From NCBI RefSeq assembly GCF_002150035.1, contig NZ_NETS01000008.1, forward strand, positions 1-64,000: 64,000 nucleotides of DNA, in the 5' to 3' direction. This DNA comes from Leptospira venezuelensis (GTDB lineage: Bacteria > Spirochaetota > Leptospiria > Leptospirales > Leptospiraceae). Positions 46,329 to 55,092 of this stretch are shown here, piece after piece. A model generated the notes under the pieces. That model saw only the letters and a program-made list of their open reading frames with translations. It searched no databases and was not told where the DNA came from. Position numbers and translations under genes: made by a program. The first letter of the stretch is position 1. Each line of letters starts with the position of its first letter.

Positions 46329-47660
46329 ATGAGCACGAGTACCCTTCGCCCCGAATCTTCCATTGCCTTGTTAGAGGAAATGGAAAAAAAATATAAACAG
46401 ATCCCATTCGAAGCAATTCTGAAGCAGGATATTCTGAGGCAAGGGATCCATTTTCTTCCTGAATCTTTTCAGATAGAGGGAGATTATAAGACAAAGGATT
46501 ATTTCATCTTCTCCTTCGACCATATTCCACTTGCTGATATGAAAGAAGGAACTGATTCCAAGGCTCCAGAAGAGATCAAGATCACAGGAGGTTATTTCGA
46601 TTTATTACCTACTGTAGTTTCTACTCGTAATAACCCGGAATCACCTTACAAAGTAAAACGTATCCCTGCTGGAGAAAAAGACGAAGGCATACCTGGTCTT
46701 TATTTAAACGAAACATTTTTAGGAAAGCTGGAATATCCGCCTAAGCCTGCTTGGTACAGACACAAAACCAAATCAGGAAAAATCCCTGGAGAGATAGCAC
46801 CTGTAATCGAATGGGGATACTTGATCTACTTAACAGTTTTCCGCAACTGCCAATACTTTGGTAAAGACGAAGAATGTGCTTACTGCGATATCAATCATAA
46901 CTATCGACAACAGAAGAATGCTGGCAGACCGTACACAGGCGTTAAAGATATCGAAGATATTTTAGAAGTTCTGTCTTGGATAGATGCGGAAGACGAGATC
47001 GCAAAAGTTTACACGATCACGGGTGGTTCTGTCATCACTTCTCTCAAAAAGAAAAACGAGATCGATTTTTATTTAGAATACGCACAAGCAATCGAACAAA
47101 GATTCCCTGGAAGATGGATGGGCAAAATCGTTTCTCAAGCTTGGGAAAATGAAGATTGCAAAAAATTCAAAGACGCAGGTATCCAAGTTTATCATCCGAA
47201 CTACGAAGTATGGGAACCGGAACTATTCAGAAAAATCTGTCCAGGTAAAGAAGCATACATTGGTAGAGATACTTGGATCAGAAGGATTGTAGACTCTGCA
47301 GAAATTTTTGGGCCTTCTTATGTAATCCCGAACTTTGTAGGGGGAGTAGAACTTTCGAGGCCTTGGGGATTTGCAACAGTTGCTGAAGCAATCAAGTCAA
47401 CGGGAGAAGGTTTGGACTTCTTCATGTCCAAGGGAATCATGCCTAGATTTACCGCTTGGTGTCCTGAACCTTATACAACTTTAGGAACACAGGCTGGTCC
47501 TCCACTGGAATATTTCTGTGAATTACTCACAGTCTGGAAGTCTACATTCGAAAAATATAATCTTCCAGTTCCTCCAGGTTACGGAGAACCAGGACCAGGA
47601 AAGGCGGTATTCTCTGTATCCGCCTTTATGGATGTGATTGGTTATCCAGGAAGGGTTTAA
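46329..47660 (+). CDS. Radical SAM protein with CX8CX2C cluster motif
   Basis: A 443-residue protein. Its only plausible [4Fe-4S] site is Cys174-X8-Cys183-X2-Cys186 (NCQYFGKDEECAYCDIN), in place of the usual CX3CX2C. YTITGGSV resembles the radical SAM GGE-type strand, and the rest is compatible with a TIM barrel. The ATG at 46329 is chosen because of a well-spaced GGAG; the longer frame back to 46155 would overlap the divergent propeller gene. The reaction is unknown. The 3' end overlaps the first AIM24 gene by 4 bp on the opposite strand. Confidence 0.75.
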   Translation: MSTSTLRPESSIALLEEMEKKYKQIPFEAILKQDILRQGIHFLPESFQIEGDYKTKDYFIFSFDHIPLADMKEGTDSKAPEEIKITGGYFDLLPTVVSTRNNPESPYKVKRIPAGEKDEGIPGLYLNETFLGKLEYPPKPAWYRHKTKSGKIPGEIAPVIEWGYLIYLTVFRNCQYFGKDEECAYCDINHNYRQQKNAGRPYTGVKDIEDILEVLSWIDAEDEIAKVYTITGGSVITSLKKKNEIDFYLEYAQAIEQRFPGRWMGKIVSQAWENEDCKKFKDAGIQVYHPNYEVWEPELFRKICPGKEAYIGRDTWIRRIVDSAEIFGPSYVIPNFVGGVELSRPWGFATVAEAIKSTGEGLDFFMSKGIMPRFTAWCPEPYTTLGTQAGPPLEYFCELLTVWKSTFEKYNLPVPPGYGEPGPGKAVFSVSAFMDVIGYPGRV

Positions 47661-48343
47661 TCCCCCACATTTGAAGAACGTTGCACTCTTCTCCAGGTAT
47701 TTGCCCAAGAAGCGAAAGAGTTTTGGTTTCTAGTTTGTAGATATAGTTTTCCTTTACCGGAAAACTTAGCTACAAGTCCTTCACCGGATAAGAATAGAGA
47801 TTTTAATCCGCCCACTTTATCTATATGATAATCCAAACTAGGTTCGAATGCTACAATATGCCCTGTGTCCACGATGTACATTCCATCCACATCTACTTGG
47901 TGGATTGCTCCAAAGCTAGAAAAGAAAAGGTCCCCTGTTCCGGAAACTTTTAGGAAGAATAAACCTTCTCCCGCGAAAAATCCTTTGAAACCTCCCCATT
48001 TGCTGTCTATCACAAGCTCGGTTCCACCTGCAACATAGGCTCCTCTACTTAAGATCAATTCTTCGTTTTTGAGGGTTATATGTTCTAAGTCTCCTTGTGT
48101 GGCTGAGGTTAAAAATAATTCCCCAGTTCCACCTTCTACTGTGAATGTGTTCTGGAAGAAGGACTCACCGCTGAACAATGCTCTTTTTGCAGACGCGAAT
48201 ATTCCGCCTTGGGCCTTGGTCTCCATTTTGACTTCTGGGGACATTGCTACCATCGCTCCGGATTCCGCACGGATGGATTCTCCAGAATTCATATTAAGTT
48301 TTAAGATGGGAAAATCAGGTTTTGCTAATATTTCAAATTTCAT
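47657..48343 (-). CDS. AIM24/TIGR00266 family protein (third of three)
   Basis: A 228-residue protein of the AIM24 family (beta-helix-like, formerly DUF124). SGESIRAESGAMVAMS, GESFFQNTFT, GEGLFFLKVSGTG and VDTGHIVAFEPSLDY are the family's repeating motifs. The function of bacterial AIM24 proteins is unclear; the yeast homologue is mitochondrial and affects cristae. AGGA precedes the ATG. It is 3 bp from its upstream neighbour, so the three paralogues form one operon. Confidence 0.88.
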   Translation of the reverse strand: MKFEILAKPDFPILKLNMNSGESIRAESGAMVAMSPEVKMETKAQGGIFASAKRALFSGESFFQNTFTVEGGTGELFLTSATQGDLEHITLKNEELILSRGAYVAGGTELVIDSKWGGFKGFFAGEGLFFLKVSGTGDLFFSSFGAIHQVDVDGMYIVDTGHIVAFEPSLDYHIDKVGGLKSLFLSGEGLVAKFSGKGKLYLQTRNQNSFASWANTWRRVQRSSNVGD

Positions 48344-48346
48344 ATA

Positions 48347-49018
48347 TTATTCCTTTCTAGGTGGTAATTCAGATCTGAACCAAGCGCCTAATGTAGGCAC
48401 ATTTCTGGATTGGAGCCAAAGCCTTCCTCTCCCTTTAAATTTGGCGACTAAACCTTCCCCACCCAAGAAGAATGATTTCCAACCTCCAAACTTAGTGATC
48501 TCGTATTGTAGACCTTCTTCGAATGCGACTATATGGCCTGTATCTACTATAAATTCACCTTCCACATCCAACACTTCTATCCCGCCATAGCTTGAGATAA
48601 GAACAGGACCGGATCCAGAAAGTTTTAAGAAGAATAAAGACTCCCCGCTAAAAAAACCTTTTAGTCCTTGGAACTTTGTATCTAGATCGATTTCAGGTTT
48701 TGCAGCGAGAAAGGAACTGGATTGAATGAAGATAGTTCCATTTAAGTCCAGTTTTTCGATATCACCAGGAAGTGTCGGAGCAAGTAATACTTCTCCAGGT
48801 TGTGACGCGGAGAATGTATTCATCCAGAAAGATTCTCCTCCTAAAAAAGCAGCTTTCAGGGATTTGAATAATCCTCCTTGTTGTGCCTTACTAGTTTGCA
48901 TTTGGATATGAGAGCTCATACTCATAAGAGCTCCCGCTTCCGCCTTGATAGATTCTCCGGAACTTAAATTAACTTTCGCTACGGAATAAGATGGTTTGTA
49001 TAAAACTTCGATATTCAT
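48347..49018 (-). CDS. AIM24/TIGR00266 family protein (second of three)
   Basis: A 223-residue paralogue of the genes on both sides. It shows SGESIKAEAGALMSMS, GESFWMNTFS, SGESLFFLKLSGSG and VDTGHIVAFEEGLQY. Compared with the first and third it has AEAGALMS in place of the ESGAM variant, so it is not a recent duplicate. AGGAATTATA precedes the ATG. The 3' spacing to the next gene is 3 bp and the 5' spacing is 18 bp. Confidence 0.88.
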   Translation of the reverse strand: MNIEVLYKPSYSVAKVNLSSGESIKAEAGALMSMSSHIQMQTSKAQQGGLFKSLKAAFLGGESFWMNTFSASQPGEVLLAPTLPGDIEKLDLNGTIFIQSSSFLAAKPEIDLDTKFQGLKGFFSGESLFFLKLSGSGPVLISSYGGIEVLDVEGEFIVDTGHIVAFEEGLQYEITKFGGWKSFFLGGEGLVAKFKGRGRLWLQSRNVPTLGAWFRSELPPRKE

Positions 49019-49036
49019 TATAATTCCTAATGTTTG

Positions 49037-49702
49037 TTAAACTGGAAGAAGTTTGGTAAGCCAGCTGATAAATCCAGATGGCACTCTTGATTGGATCCAT
49101 AGAGTTCCGTTACCCGAAAAATTTGCGACCAGACCTTCTCCACCCAAAAGTGTGGATTTCCAATTTCCACCGGCTTTTCCCACTTTGAACTGTAGAGAAT
49201 TTTCGAACGCAACAATATGACCCGTGTCTACAGTATAATTTCCTTGAACTTGGATTGGAATGATAGCTCCATAAGAACTTAAGAATACCTTTCCGGTTCC
49301 GGAAATTTCTAATAAGAACAGACCTTCTCCTCCAAATAAAGAACGAAGACCACCAAATTTAGAAACAACTTGGATGCCTGGATCGGAAGCCAGATAAGAT
49401 CCTGATTGTACAAAAATACTTTTTCCATTCAGATCCAGATCTATGATATCACCTGGAAGATCAGGAGCGAGCCCAATCTCTCCACCAGAATCAGGAGCTG
49501 TGTAAGTATTGAAAAAGAATGATTCTCCTCCGAAAATTTTTCGAGAAAGTGCCGAAAGAAAACCGCTTCCCATTTTGGTTTCCACGCCCATTCGGGAACT
49601 CATGTATACCATGGCTCCGGCTTCCGATTTAATCGATTGACCAGGGCCTAATCTAAGTTTCAATAAGGAGAAGGAAGGTTTATGAGAGATTTGGAATTGC
49701 AT
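49037..49702 (-). CDS. AIM24/TIGR00266 family protein (first of three)
   Basis: A protein of about 221 residues starting MQFQISHKPSF. The frame is open back to 49798 but that part has no match to the paralogues and would run to the divergent SDR start, so the ATG at 49702 is used despite a poor ribosome binding site. The motifs are PGQSIKSEAGAMVYMS, GESFFFNTYT, GEGLFLLEISGTG and VDTGHIVAFENSLQF. It leads the three-gene operon. Confidence 0.85.
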   Translation of the reverse strand: MQFQISHKPSFSLLKLRLGPGQSIKSEAGAMVYMSSRMGVETKMGSGFLSALSRKIFGGESFFFNTYTAPDSGGEIGLAPDLPGDIIDLDLNGKSIFVQSGSYLASDPGIQVVSKFGGLRSLFGGEGLFLLEISGTGKVFLSSYGAIIPIQVQGNYTVDTGHIVAFENSLQFKVGKAGGNWKSTLLGGEGLVANFSGNGTLWIQSRVPSGFISWLTKLLPV

Positions 49703-49797
49703 ACGCGGGAAACTTTGGAAAATATTTTCCAAACCGTCAATCGATTCCCGATGGCCACTATATCTTTCTATACTTCTTCTTTTTGAAATTAATCCCA

Positions 49798-50457
49798 ATG
49801 AAACATATTTTAATCACCGGAGCAAATCGAGGAATCGGTCTAGAGCTCGCCAATTTATATTCCGAAAAAGGTTACACTGTTTACGCAGCTTGTAGAAAAA
49901 GTTCAGAACCGTTGCGCAGGCTCGGCGTAAAAGTTTTTGAAGGCCTAGATCTGACCCAAAGTCAAAGTTTCGATACTCTTTCCAGTTTTTTGACTGGGGT
50001 CAAGCTGGACGTATTCATCAATAACGCCGGAATCCTTATCCCGGACAATTTAGAGAGTGTGGACTTCACTGAGCTCGAAACCCAGATCCAGGTAAATGCA
50101 ATCGGACCGATAAGGCTAAGTCGTCTACTTCTTCCTAGACTTGGTCCAAACTCTAAATTGATATTTATTACTAGCAGAATGGGATCCATCGCAGACAATA
50201 CATCTGGCGCCTATTACGGATATAGAATGTCCAAAGCGGCTCTAAATGCAGGGGCAGTCAGTTTGGCTCGCGACCTTGCACCTAAAAAGATTTCTGTAGG
50301 TATATTCCACCCCGGAATGGTAGCCACCGAAATGACTGGAAGACAAGGAATTCCACCGAGAGACGCGGCCGAGGGACTGGCACATTTGGTGGAAAAACTA
50401 GGTCCAGAAAGGTCCGGAAGATTCTTTCATCAAAACGGGGAAGAGTTACCATGGTAA
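49798..50457 (+). CDS. Short-chain dehydrogenase/reductase
   Basis: A 219-residue Rossmann enzyme. It has TGANRGIG at the cofactor site, NNAG, a catalytic Ser in ITSRMGS and YXXXK in YRMSK. It reduces or oxidises a small carbonyl or alcohol with NAD(P). The ATG at 49798 is preferred to the TTG at 49783. It is divergent from the AIM24 operon, with under 100 bp between the two starts, so they may share a regulatory region. The substrate is unknown. Confidence 0.88.
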   Translation: MKHILITGANRGIGLELANLYSEKGYTVYAACRKSSEPLRRLGVKVFEGLDLTQSQSFDTLSSFLTGVKLDVFINNAGILIPDNLESVDFTELETQIQVNAIGPIRLSRLLLPRLGPNSKLIFITSRMGSIADNTSGAYYGYRMSKAALNAGAVSLARDLAPKKISVGIFHPGMVATEMTGRQGIPPRDAAEGLAHLVEKLGPERSGRFFHQNGEELPW

Positions 50458-50463
50458 ATGGAT

Positions 50464-50504
50464 TCTGTCTCCCTAAAACAACACTGTTGTAAAAAAGAGA
50501 CAGA
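50464..50504 (+). terminator. Nested hairpin after the SDR gene
   Basis: TCTGTCTC (50464-50471) and GAGACAGA (50497-50504) are perfectly complementary, and an inner ACAACA/TGTTGT hairpin sits between them. It begins 7 bp after the SDR stop. It lacks a T-tract, so terminator function is only probable. Confidence 0.45.
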
Positions 50505-50716
50505 AGTACAGAAATTTCTTTCAAATTATGTCTAGTTGTCTCTGTACCGAGCTATAAAGCCCGTCTAAAATCATCTTTTTGCACTGCACCTGGCATGGAT
50601 ATTGCTTCTATAGTCCTAAAGGGTTAATTTTGGACTTGGATTTCCCAAACGTCCAATAGTAAAGAGCCCAGTGCAAAGCGAATGGATTCCGGAAGCGAAA
50701 GTTTCCGGGGTAGGAA

Positions 50717-51625
50717 ATGATGAATTTCACAGAACATAGAAAAACTCTTAAAGAAACAGTTAGAATTAAGGGGATCGGATTACATTCCGGCAAGGAAGTA
50801 AATCTGGTCGGACACCCTGCTCCTGTAGGAACAGGTATAGTCTTTGAATACAGAAAGGGAGAAGATAAAGCCTCCATTCCTGTAGAACTAAGCAATGTAG
50901 TAGATACGAGTAACGCAACCACACTTGGAGACGGGCTCCACAGAGTCCAAACCGTAGAGCACCTGATGGCTGCGGTATTCTCCTTAGGAATTACGGATAT
51001 GATTTTGGAAATCGACTCCGTTGAAGTTCCAATTATGGACGGATCCTCCCTTCCTTTCCTAGAGGCTTTTGAAAGCACAGGCTATACAGAATTCGAAGAG
51101 AAAATCGAACCTATTTATGTAAAGAACCCAATGTGGGTGGTAGATGGGGATAAATACCTTGTGATCCTTCCAAGCGAAACCTGGAAAGTGACCTACACAA
51201 TAGACTTCCCTCATCCTCTTCTAAAAGGCCAAAATATCACAATCGACCTGGACAGAGATGTCCTCAAAAACGAAATCTTGCCAGCCAGAACATTCGGATT
51301 CCTAAAAGACGTAGAAGCTCTACAAGCGAGGGGTCTTGCAATGGGAGGTTCTCTGGACAACGCAATCGTCCTTACCCAGGACGGATACCTGAACGAATCT
51401 CTTCGATATGAGAATGAATGCGTCCGCCATAAAATTTTGGACCTGGTAGGTGACCTTTCTATTGCCGGAAGACCTATTATAGGACATTATTTAGCTTCCA
51501 AGGCGGGCCACGCACTCGATGTTTCCATGGCTAAATTAGTAATGAGTTCAGTAACTGGAAACGAATTGGGTAAATACAAAAGCCGTCGTATTCCTCTTTT
51601 CAATAGAAAAGCTGCAATGGTCTAA
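50717..51625 (+). CDS. lpxC: UDP-3-O-acyl-N-acetylglucosamine deacetylase
   Basis: A 302-residue LpxC. HSGKEVNLVGHP at the N-terminus, VEHLMAA with zinc His82, PIMDGSS, and RHKILDLVGDL with the second His and Asp are all present. This is the committed step of lipid A synthesis, so the organism makes LPS. The start is ATGATG with AGG upstream; either Met may be used. The 259-bp stretch before the gene holds no ORF I trust. Confidence 0.95.
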   Translation: MMNFTEHRKTLKETVRIKGIGLHSGKEVNLVGHPAPVGTGIVFEYRKGEDKASIPVELSNVVDTSNATTLGDGLHRVQTVEHLMAAVFSLGITDMILEIDSVEVPIMDGSSLPFLEAFESTGYTEFEEKIEPIYVKNPMWVVDGDKYLVILPSETWKVTYTIDFPHPLLKGQNITIDLDRDVLKNEILPARTFGFLKDVEALQARGLAMGGSLDNAIVLTQDGYLNESLRYENECVRHKILDLVGDLSIAGRPIIGHYLASKAGHALDVSMAKLVMSSVTGNELGKYKSRRIPLFNRKAAMV

Positions 51626-51633
51626 AAATATTC

Positions 51634-51664
51634 GATATCGCGCCTCTGTTCGGGGCGGGATATC
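51634..51664 (+). terminator. Possible terminator hairpin after lpxC
   Basis: GATATCGCGCC (51634-51644) pairs with GGCGGGATATC (51654-51664), with one mismatch, around the loop TCTGTTCGG. It lies 8 bp after the lpxC stop. No T-run follows it. Confidence 0.5.
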
Positions 51665-51728
51665 CTAGATTTATAAAAGACTTGTCGATTCACTAAACTA
51701 CTGTATTTCTACCTGCGGATATTCATCT

Positions 51729-53471
51729 ATGAATGGCGGCGGGAAAAGAAGTACATACATGGGAATAGTCGCTTTTCCCGGCAGATTTTACGGTCGTTGC
51801 GTAAAAGTCGGAACAAAGAGAAGACATCTTGCTCACGGCGCTTATATCCACGAGAGCCAAAAAACGGAAGAGCTTAAAAAACTATCTAACGCACTCGATT
51901 CTTCCAAAATAGAATTAAAATCTATCATCACTAGTCTCAAAGCTAGGGAACAAGACAGAGAGTTAAAAGAAATTTTAGAAACCCAGGTCACAATTACGGA
52001 AGATCCAGGGCTGCAAGATTCGTTCAGAAATCGGATCAAAGAATACAATGAAAACGCATTTTTAGCAGTCCAAAATACGATCAACGAACTCACGGACAAG
52101 TTCACTCGTTTGGACAATCCATTCTTCAGAGAAAGATCAGATCATTTCCAAGATATTTCCAATCGGATCTTAGAAAACTTATTAGATAAAAAGGAAGAAG
52201 TTTCTTTCTTAGCAGATCAATCAGAGGACGTGATTTTAGTCGCAAGACAATTGACTCCCTCTCAGATGATTCTGATGGATAAGAGTAGAATTCGAGGGAT
52301 TGCCACGGATCTTGGCGGAAAAACTGGACATATGGCGATCCTTGCCAGAAACTACGGAATCCCAACCATAGTTGGCCTAAAGGAATTTTATAGAAACATT
52401 AACGATTTTGAATATGTTTTTTTAGACGCGGATACGGGGCAAATCGTAAGAAATCCTACGATAGAAGAAGTGAAATATTATGGTGCCTCTTCTCCTTTAA
52501 GCTTTGAGACAAAGGTAATAAAACCGAAAAAAGCAGTCACAAAAGACGGAATCAAGATCCGACTAAAATGTAATCTGGAATCGGATACCGATTGCGAGCT
52601 TGCGAAAAAAGCGGATGTAGACGGCGTCGGTCTTTTCAGATCGGAGTCATTATTCTTAAAATACCAAGACAAAAACGTATCAGGCGAAGAGCAATTCTTA
52701 GCCTATAAACGTATTGCAGAAGGAATGGATCCAAACCCGGTGTATATCCGCACCTTTGATATAGGTGCTGATAAATTTTCCACAGGAGAATTTGAAGAGA
52801 ATCCATTTTTGGGCAATAGAGGAATTCGGTATAGTCTCCAGAATCAAGAATGGTTCAAAGAACAATTGATCGCTATCCTTAGAGCTTCCGCTTATGGAAA
52901 TTTGAGTATAATGCTTCCTATGGTGACAAATCTAGGAGAGATCAAGAAAACAAAAGAGATAATAGAAGAATGTAAAAGAGAACTTACGACTAAAAAAGAA
53001 AAGTTCAACAAGAAGATCAAAATTGGAGTGATGGTGGAAACACCTTCTGCTGTATCTTCTATGGATGTTTTAGCAAGAGAGGTGGATTTTTTCTCTGTAG
53101 GCACAAATGATCTATTACAATATTTAATGGCAGTAGATCGAAACAATGTGAATGTTTCTTCTTTATACAATCCATTCCATATTTCTTTTTTAAGAGCTTT
53201 GGTCCAAATTGTTGAAACTGCTTGGAAATACGAAAAACCATTGAGTATCTGCGGTGAACTTGCTTCAGACACAAATTTTACGATCTTACTGTTAGGAATG
53301 GGATTTAGGGAACTTTCAATCTCAATTCCATTCGTAGGACCAATCCGTAAAATTTTAGGATCCGTAAGTCTAAAACAGGCGAACTTTCTTTTGAAAAAAA
53401 TTATGGAACTTTCTGAGAATGAGGACTACGAAGCGATTGAGGCCTTCTTATTCAGCAAACATCTCGAATAA
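51729..53471 (+). CDS. ptsI: Phosphoenolpyruvate-protein phosphotransferase (PTS enzyme I)
   Basis: A 580-residue enzyme I. The swivelling domain carries GGKTGHMAILAR with phospho-His201, and the C-terminal PEP barrel carries GVGLFRSE, SVGTNDLLQY and SICGELASD with the active Cys. It moves phosphate from PEP to HPr. No HPr, EIIA or sugar permease gene lies nearby, which suggests a regulatory PTS. The N-terminal extension and no GAF domain fit PtsI rather than PtsP. Confidence 0.92.
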   Translation: MNGGGKRSTYMGIVAFPGRFYGRCVKVGTKRRHLAHGAYIHESQKTEELKKLSNALDSSKIELKSIITSLKAREQDRELKEILETQVTITEDPGLQDSFRNRIKEYNENAFLAVQNTINELTDKFTRLDNPFFRERSDHFQDISNRILENLLDKKEEVSFLADQSEDVILVARQLTPSQMILMDKSRIRGIATDLGGKTGHMAILARNYGIPTIVGLKEFYRNINDFEYVFLDADTGQIVRNPTIEEVKYYGASSPLSFETKVIKPKKAVTKDGIKIRLKCNLESDTDCELAKKADVDGVGLFRSESLFLKYQDKNVSGEEQFLAYKRIAEGMDPNPVYIRTFDIGADKFSTGEFEENPFLGNRGIRYSLQNQEWFKEQLIAILRASAYGNLSIMLPMVTNLGEIKKTKEIIEECKRELTTKKEKFNKKIKIGVMVETPSAVSSMDVLAREVDFFSVGTNDLLQYLMAVDRNNVNVSSLYNPFHISFLRALVQIVETAWKYEKPLSICGELASDTNFTILLLGMGFRELSISIPFVGPIRKILGSVSLKQANFLLKKIMELSENEDYEAIEAFLFSKHLE

Positions 53472-53546
53472 ACAAATTACTCCAAAATAGAAAGTTTTAG
53501 CAGATTCTTACAAGCATGATCCTATAAATACTGCTACCTTTCTAGT

Positions 53547-54602
53547 ATGATCCAGTATTCAAACGACAGATTAGATATCGCATTAGAAGACATCCTAAAT
53601 TACTCCGCAGATCTAAAAAACGGACTGACTAGTCATACTACGATGGTAATCGAGGCGCTCTACTCCTTAGGAAGGCCTGAAAAGATCCCAGCTTGGTTAG
53701 ATTCATATAAATCAGAATTTAAGCCCAAAGGGCCGATTATAAAAGAAATCACGGAAGAAAATTATAAAGCCGCTTTAGGAAACACGGATAGAAACACCGA
53801 TTGGGTGAACTTCTTTCAAACGGAATTGAAACAAAAAGATTGGAAGGATATTTTAGATCTTTGGGTAAAAAGGTTTTCTCCCGGTTTTTGCTCGGACGCG
53901 ACTCATGGAATTATACGAGTAGGTCATGCTGTCCGAAATCTTTCCAGATTAGTTACAGAACTTCGTTTAAGAGAATTAGCGGAAGGACTGGGCAGATGGG
54001 CCTCTACGTACCAAACTCTTCCCACAAAAGAAAATTCAGACATTTTAAAACTAAGACCTGAAGTTGCCATTTCTAAGGTCAAAATCGTGCCAAAGGAAGC
54101 GAGAAAATACAATGGTACAATTGTAGGAGCATTAAAGGATTTAGATGAGAATCCTTATTTTGCAGAAGTAATCGACATAGTTGATCTGTCTGGATCCGTA
54201 GAGGTGACGATATCGGAACTTAGTCTTACATTCGCAAAAATATTTTTAGAGAATGCACACGATACTTTAGGAGCAATCGTTTTTACTCACGGAGTCACAA
54301 GTATTGTTTCTATCCGACATTTACTACCTTATGTATCCGAAAAAACAAAGAAGAAACTATTAGAATACGGATGGCAATCTTCCTCGTCCCTATATGCAAG
54401 CTTTGGCGATCCCAAAAAATTCGATATAACAAAGCCAAATTCTAAAACAAAACAAGAGTTAATCGACAATGCTGTGGAAAATGGAGATGAGCATGCAATC
54501 AAGCTAACAGAGGCTTGCTTATTAGAAAACGATATTTGCCCGGATTCTACCTATTATTTAGCTGCAGAAAAAGCGATCCGCTTACTGGAGAAAACAAAGT
54601 GA
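53547..54602 (+). CDS. Questin oxidase-like protein
   Basis: A 351-residue protein matching the questin-oxidase-like family: a helical N-terminus (LNYSADLKNGLTSHTTMVIEAL), a central HGIIRVGHAVR and a late HAIKLTEACL segment. Fungal members cleave the anthraquinone ring of questin by a Baeyer-Villiger-type oxidation, while bacterial members have no defined substrate. The next gene starts inside its stop (GTGA), which implies coupling. The ATG has a weak ribosome binding site. Confidence 0.75.
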   Translation: MIQYSNDRLDIALEDILNYSADLKNGLTSHTTMVIEALYSLGRPEKIPAWLDSYKSEFKPKGPIIKEITEENYKAALGNTDRNTDWVNFFQTELKQKDWKDILDLWVKRFSPGFCSDATHGIIRVGHAVRNLSRLVTELRLRELAEGLGRWASTYQTLPTKENSDILKLRPEVAISKVKIVPKEARKYNGTIVGALKDLDENPYFAEVIDIVDLSGSVEVTISELSLTFAKIFLENAHDTLGAIVFTHGVTSIVSIRHLLPYVSEKTKKKLLEYGWQSSSSLYASFGDPKKFDITKPNSKTKQELIDNAVENGDEHAIKLTEACLLENDICPDSTYYLAAEKAIRLLEKTK

Positions 54603-55081
54603 TCGGAAAAAGTAATATATTCGGAGTATTCTTAATAATTGGAGGATCATTACGGATACTCGCATCCTTTCCAATAGAATTTCAGATCATACGTAAGGAA
54701 ACCTTCTATTGCATTATAGATAGCTTTCTTTTCTTAGGGATTATAGGGCTATATTTACGATTCGAGATCCCTCTTCGAAGTCTGAAATTTTTAGCGTTTA
54801 TTGTTTCGTTGTTTTCTTCCTTACTTTTACTTAGCAGAGGTTTCATTTTATATGAAACGAATCCATATTTTGTTGGAGCCAGTTTTCTTTTATTGGGGGC
54901 AACCACTTTTAGTTGGAGGATCCGAAATATTAGTTCAAAAATAAAATTTTCTTTTTATTCCTTTTTAGGTTCTCTCATTTTCGGGATTTCTGCATCCATT
55001 TTACCAATACAATCATTTCTATTTTCGATCTCTGGAATCTTATTTGGACTGGGCGCAATATATTTAGGAAGGAAAAAATAA
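54599..55081 (+). CDS. Small membrane protein of unknown function
   Basis: A 160-residue protein with about five membrane helices. I place the start at the GTG of GTGA at 54599, where it overlaps the questin-oxidase-like stop and has GGAG 8 bp upstream; a longer reading back to 54515 would lie in the preceding gene. The coupling suggests a joint role, perhaps membrane supply or export of a substrate, but no family is recognised. Confidence 0.6.
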   Translation: MIGKSNIFGVFLIIGGSLRILASFPIEFQIIRKETFYCIIDSFLFLGIIGLYLRFEIPLRSLKFLAFIVSLFSSLLLLSRGFILYETNPYFVGASFLLLGATTFSWRIRNISSKIKFSFYSFLGSLIFGISASILPIQSFLFSISGILFGLGAIYLGRKK

Positions 55082-55092
55082 CGAAATTAGTT

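Noticed and set aside
50608..51078. 156-codon ORF on the minus strand
   Set aside because: It lies antisense to lpxC, has no ribosome binding site or domain, and its codon use mirrors the coding strand.
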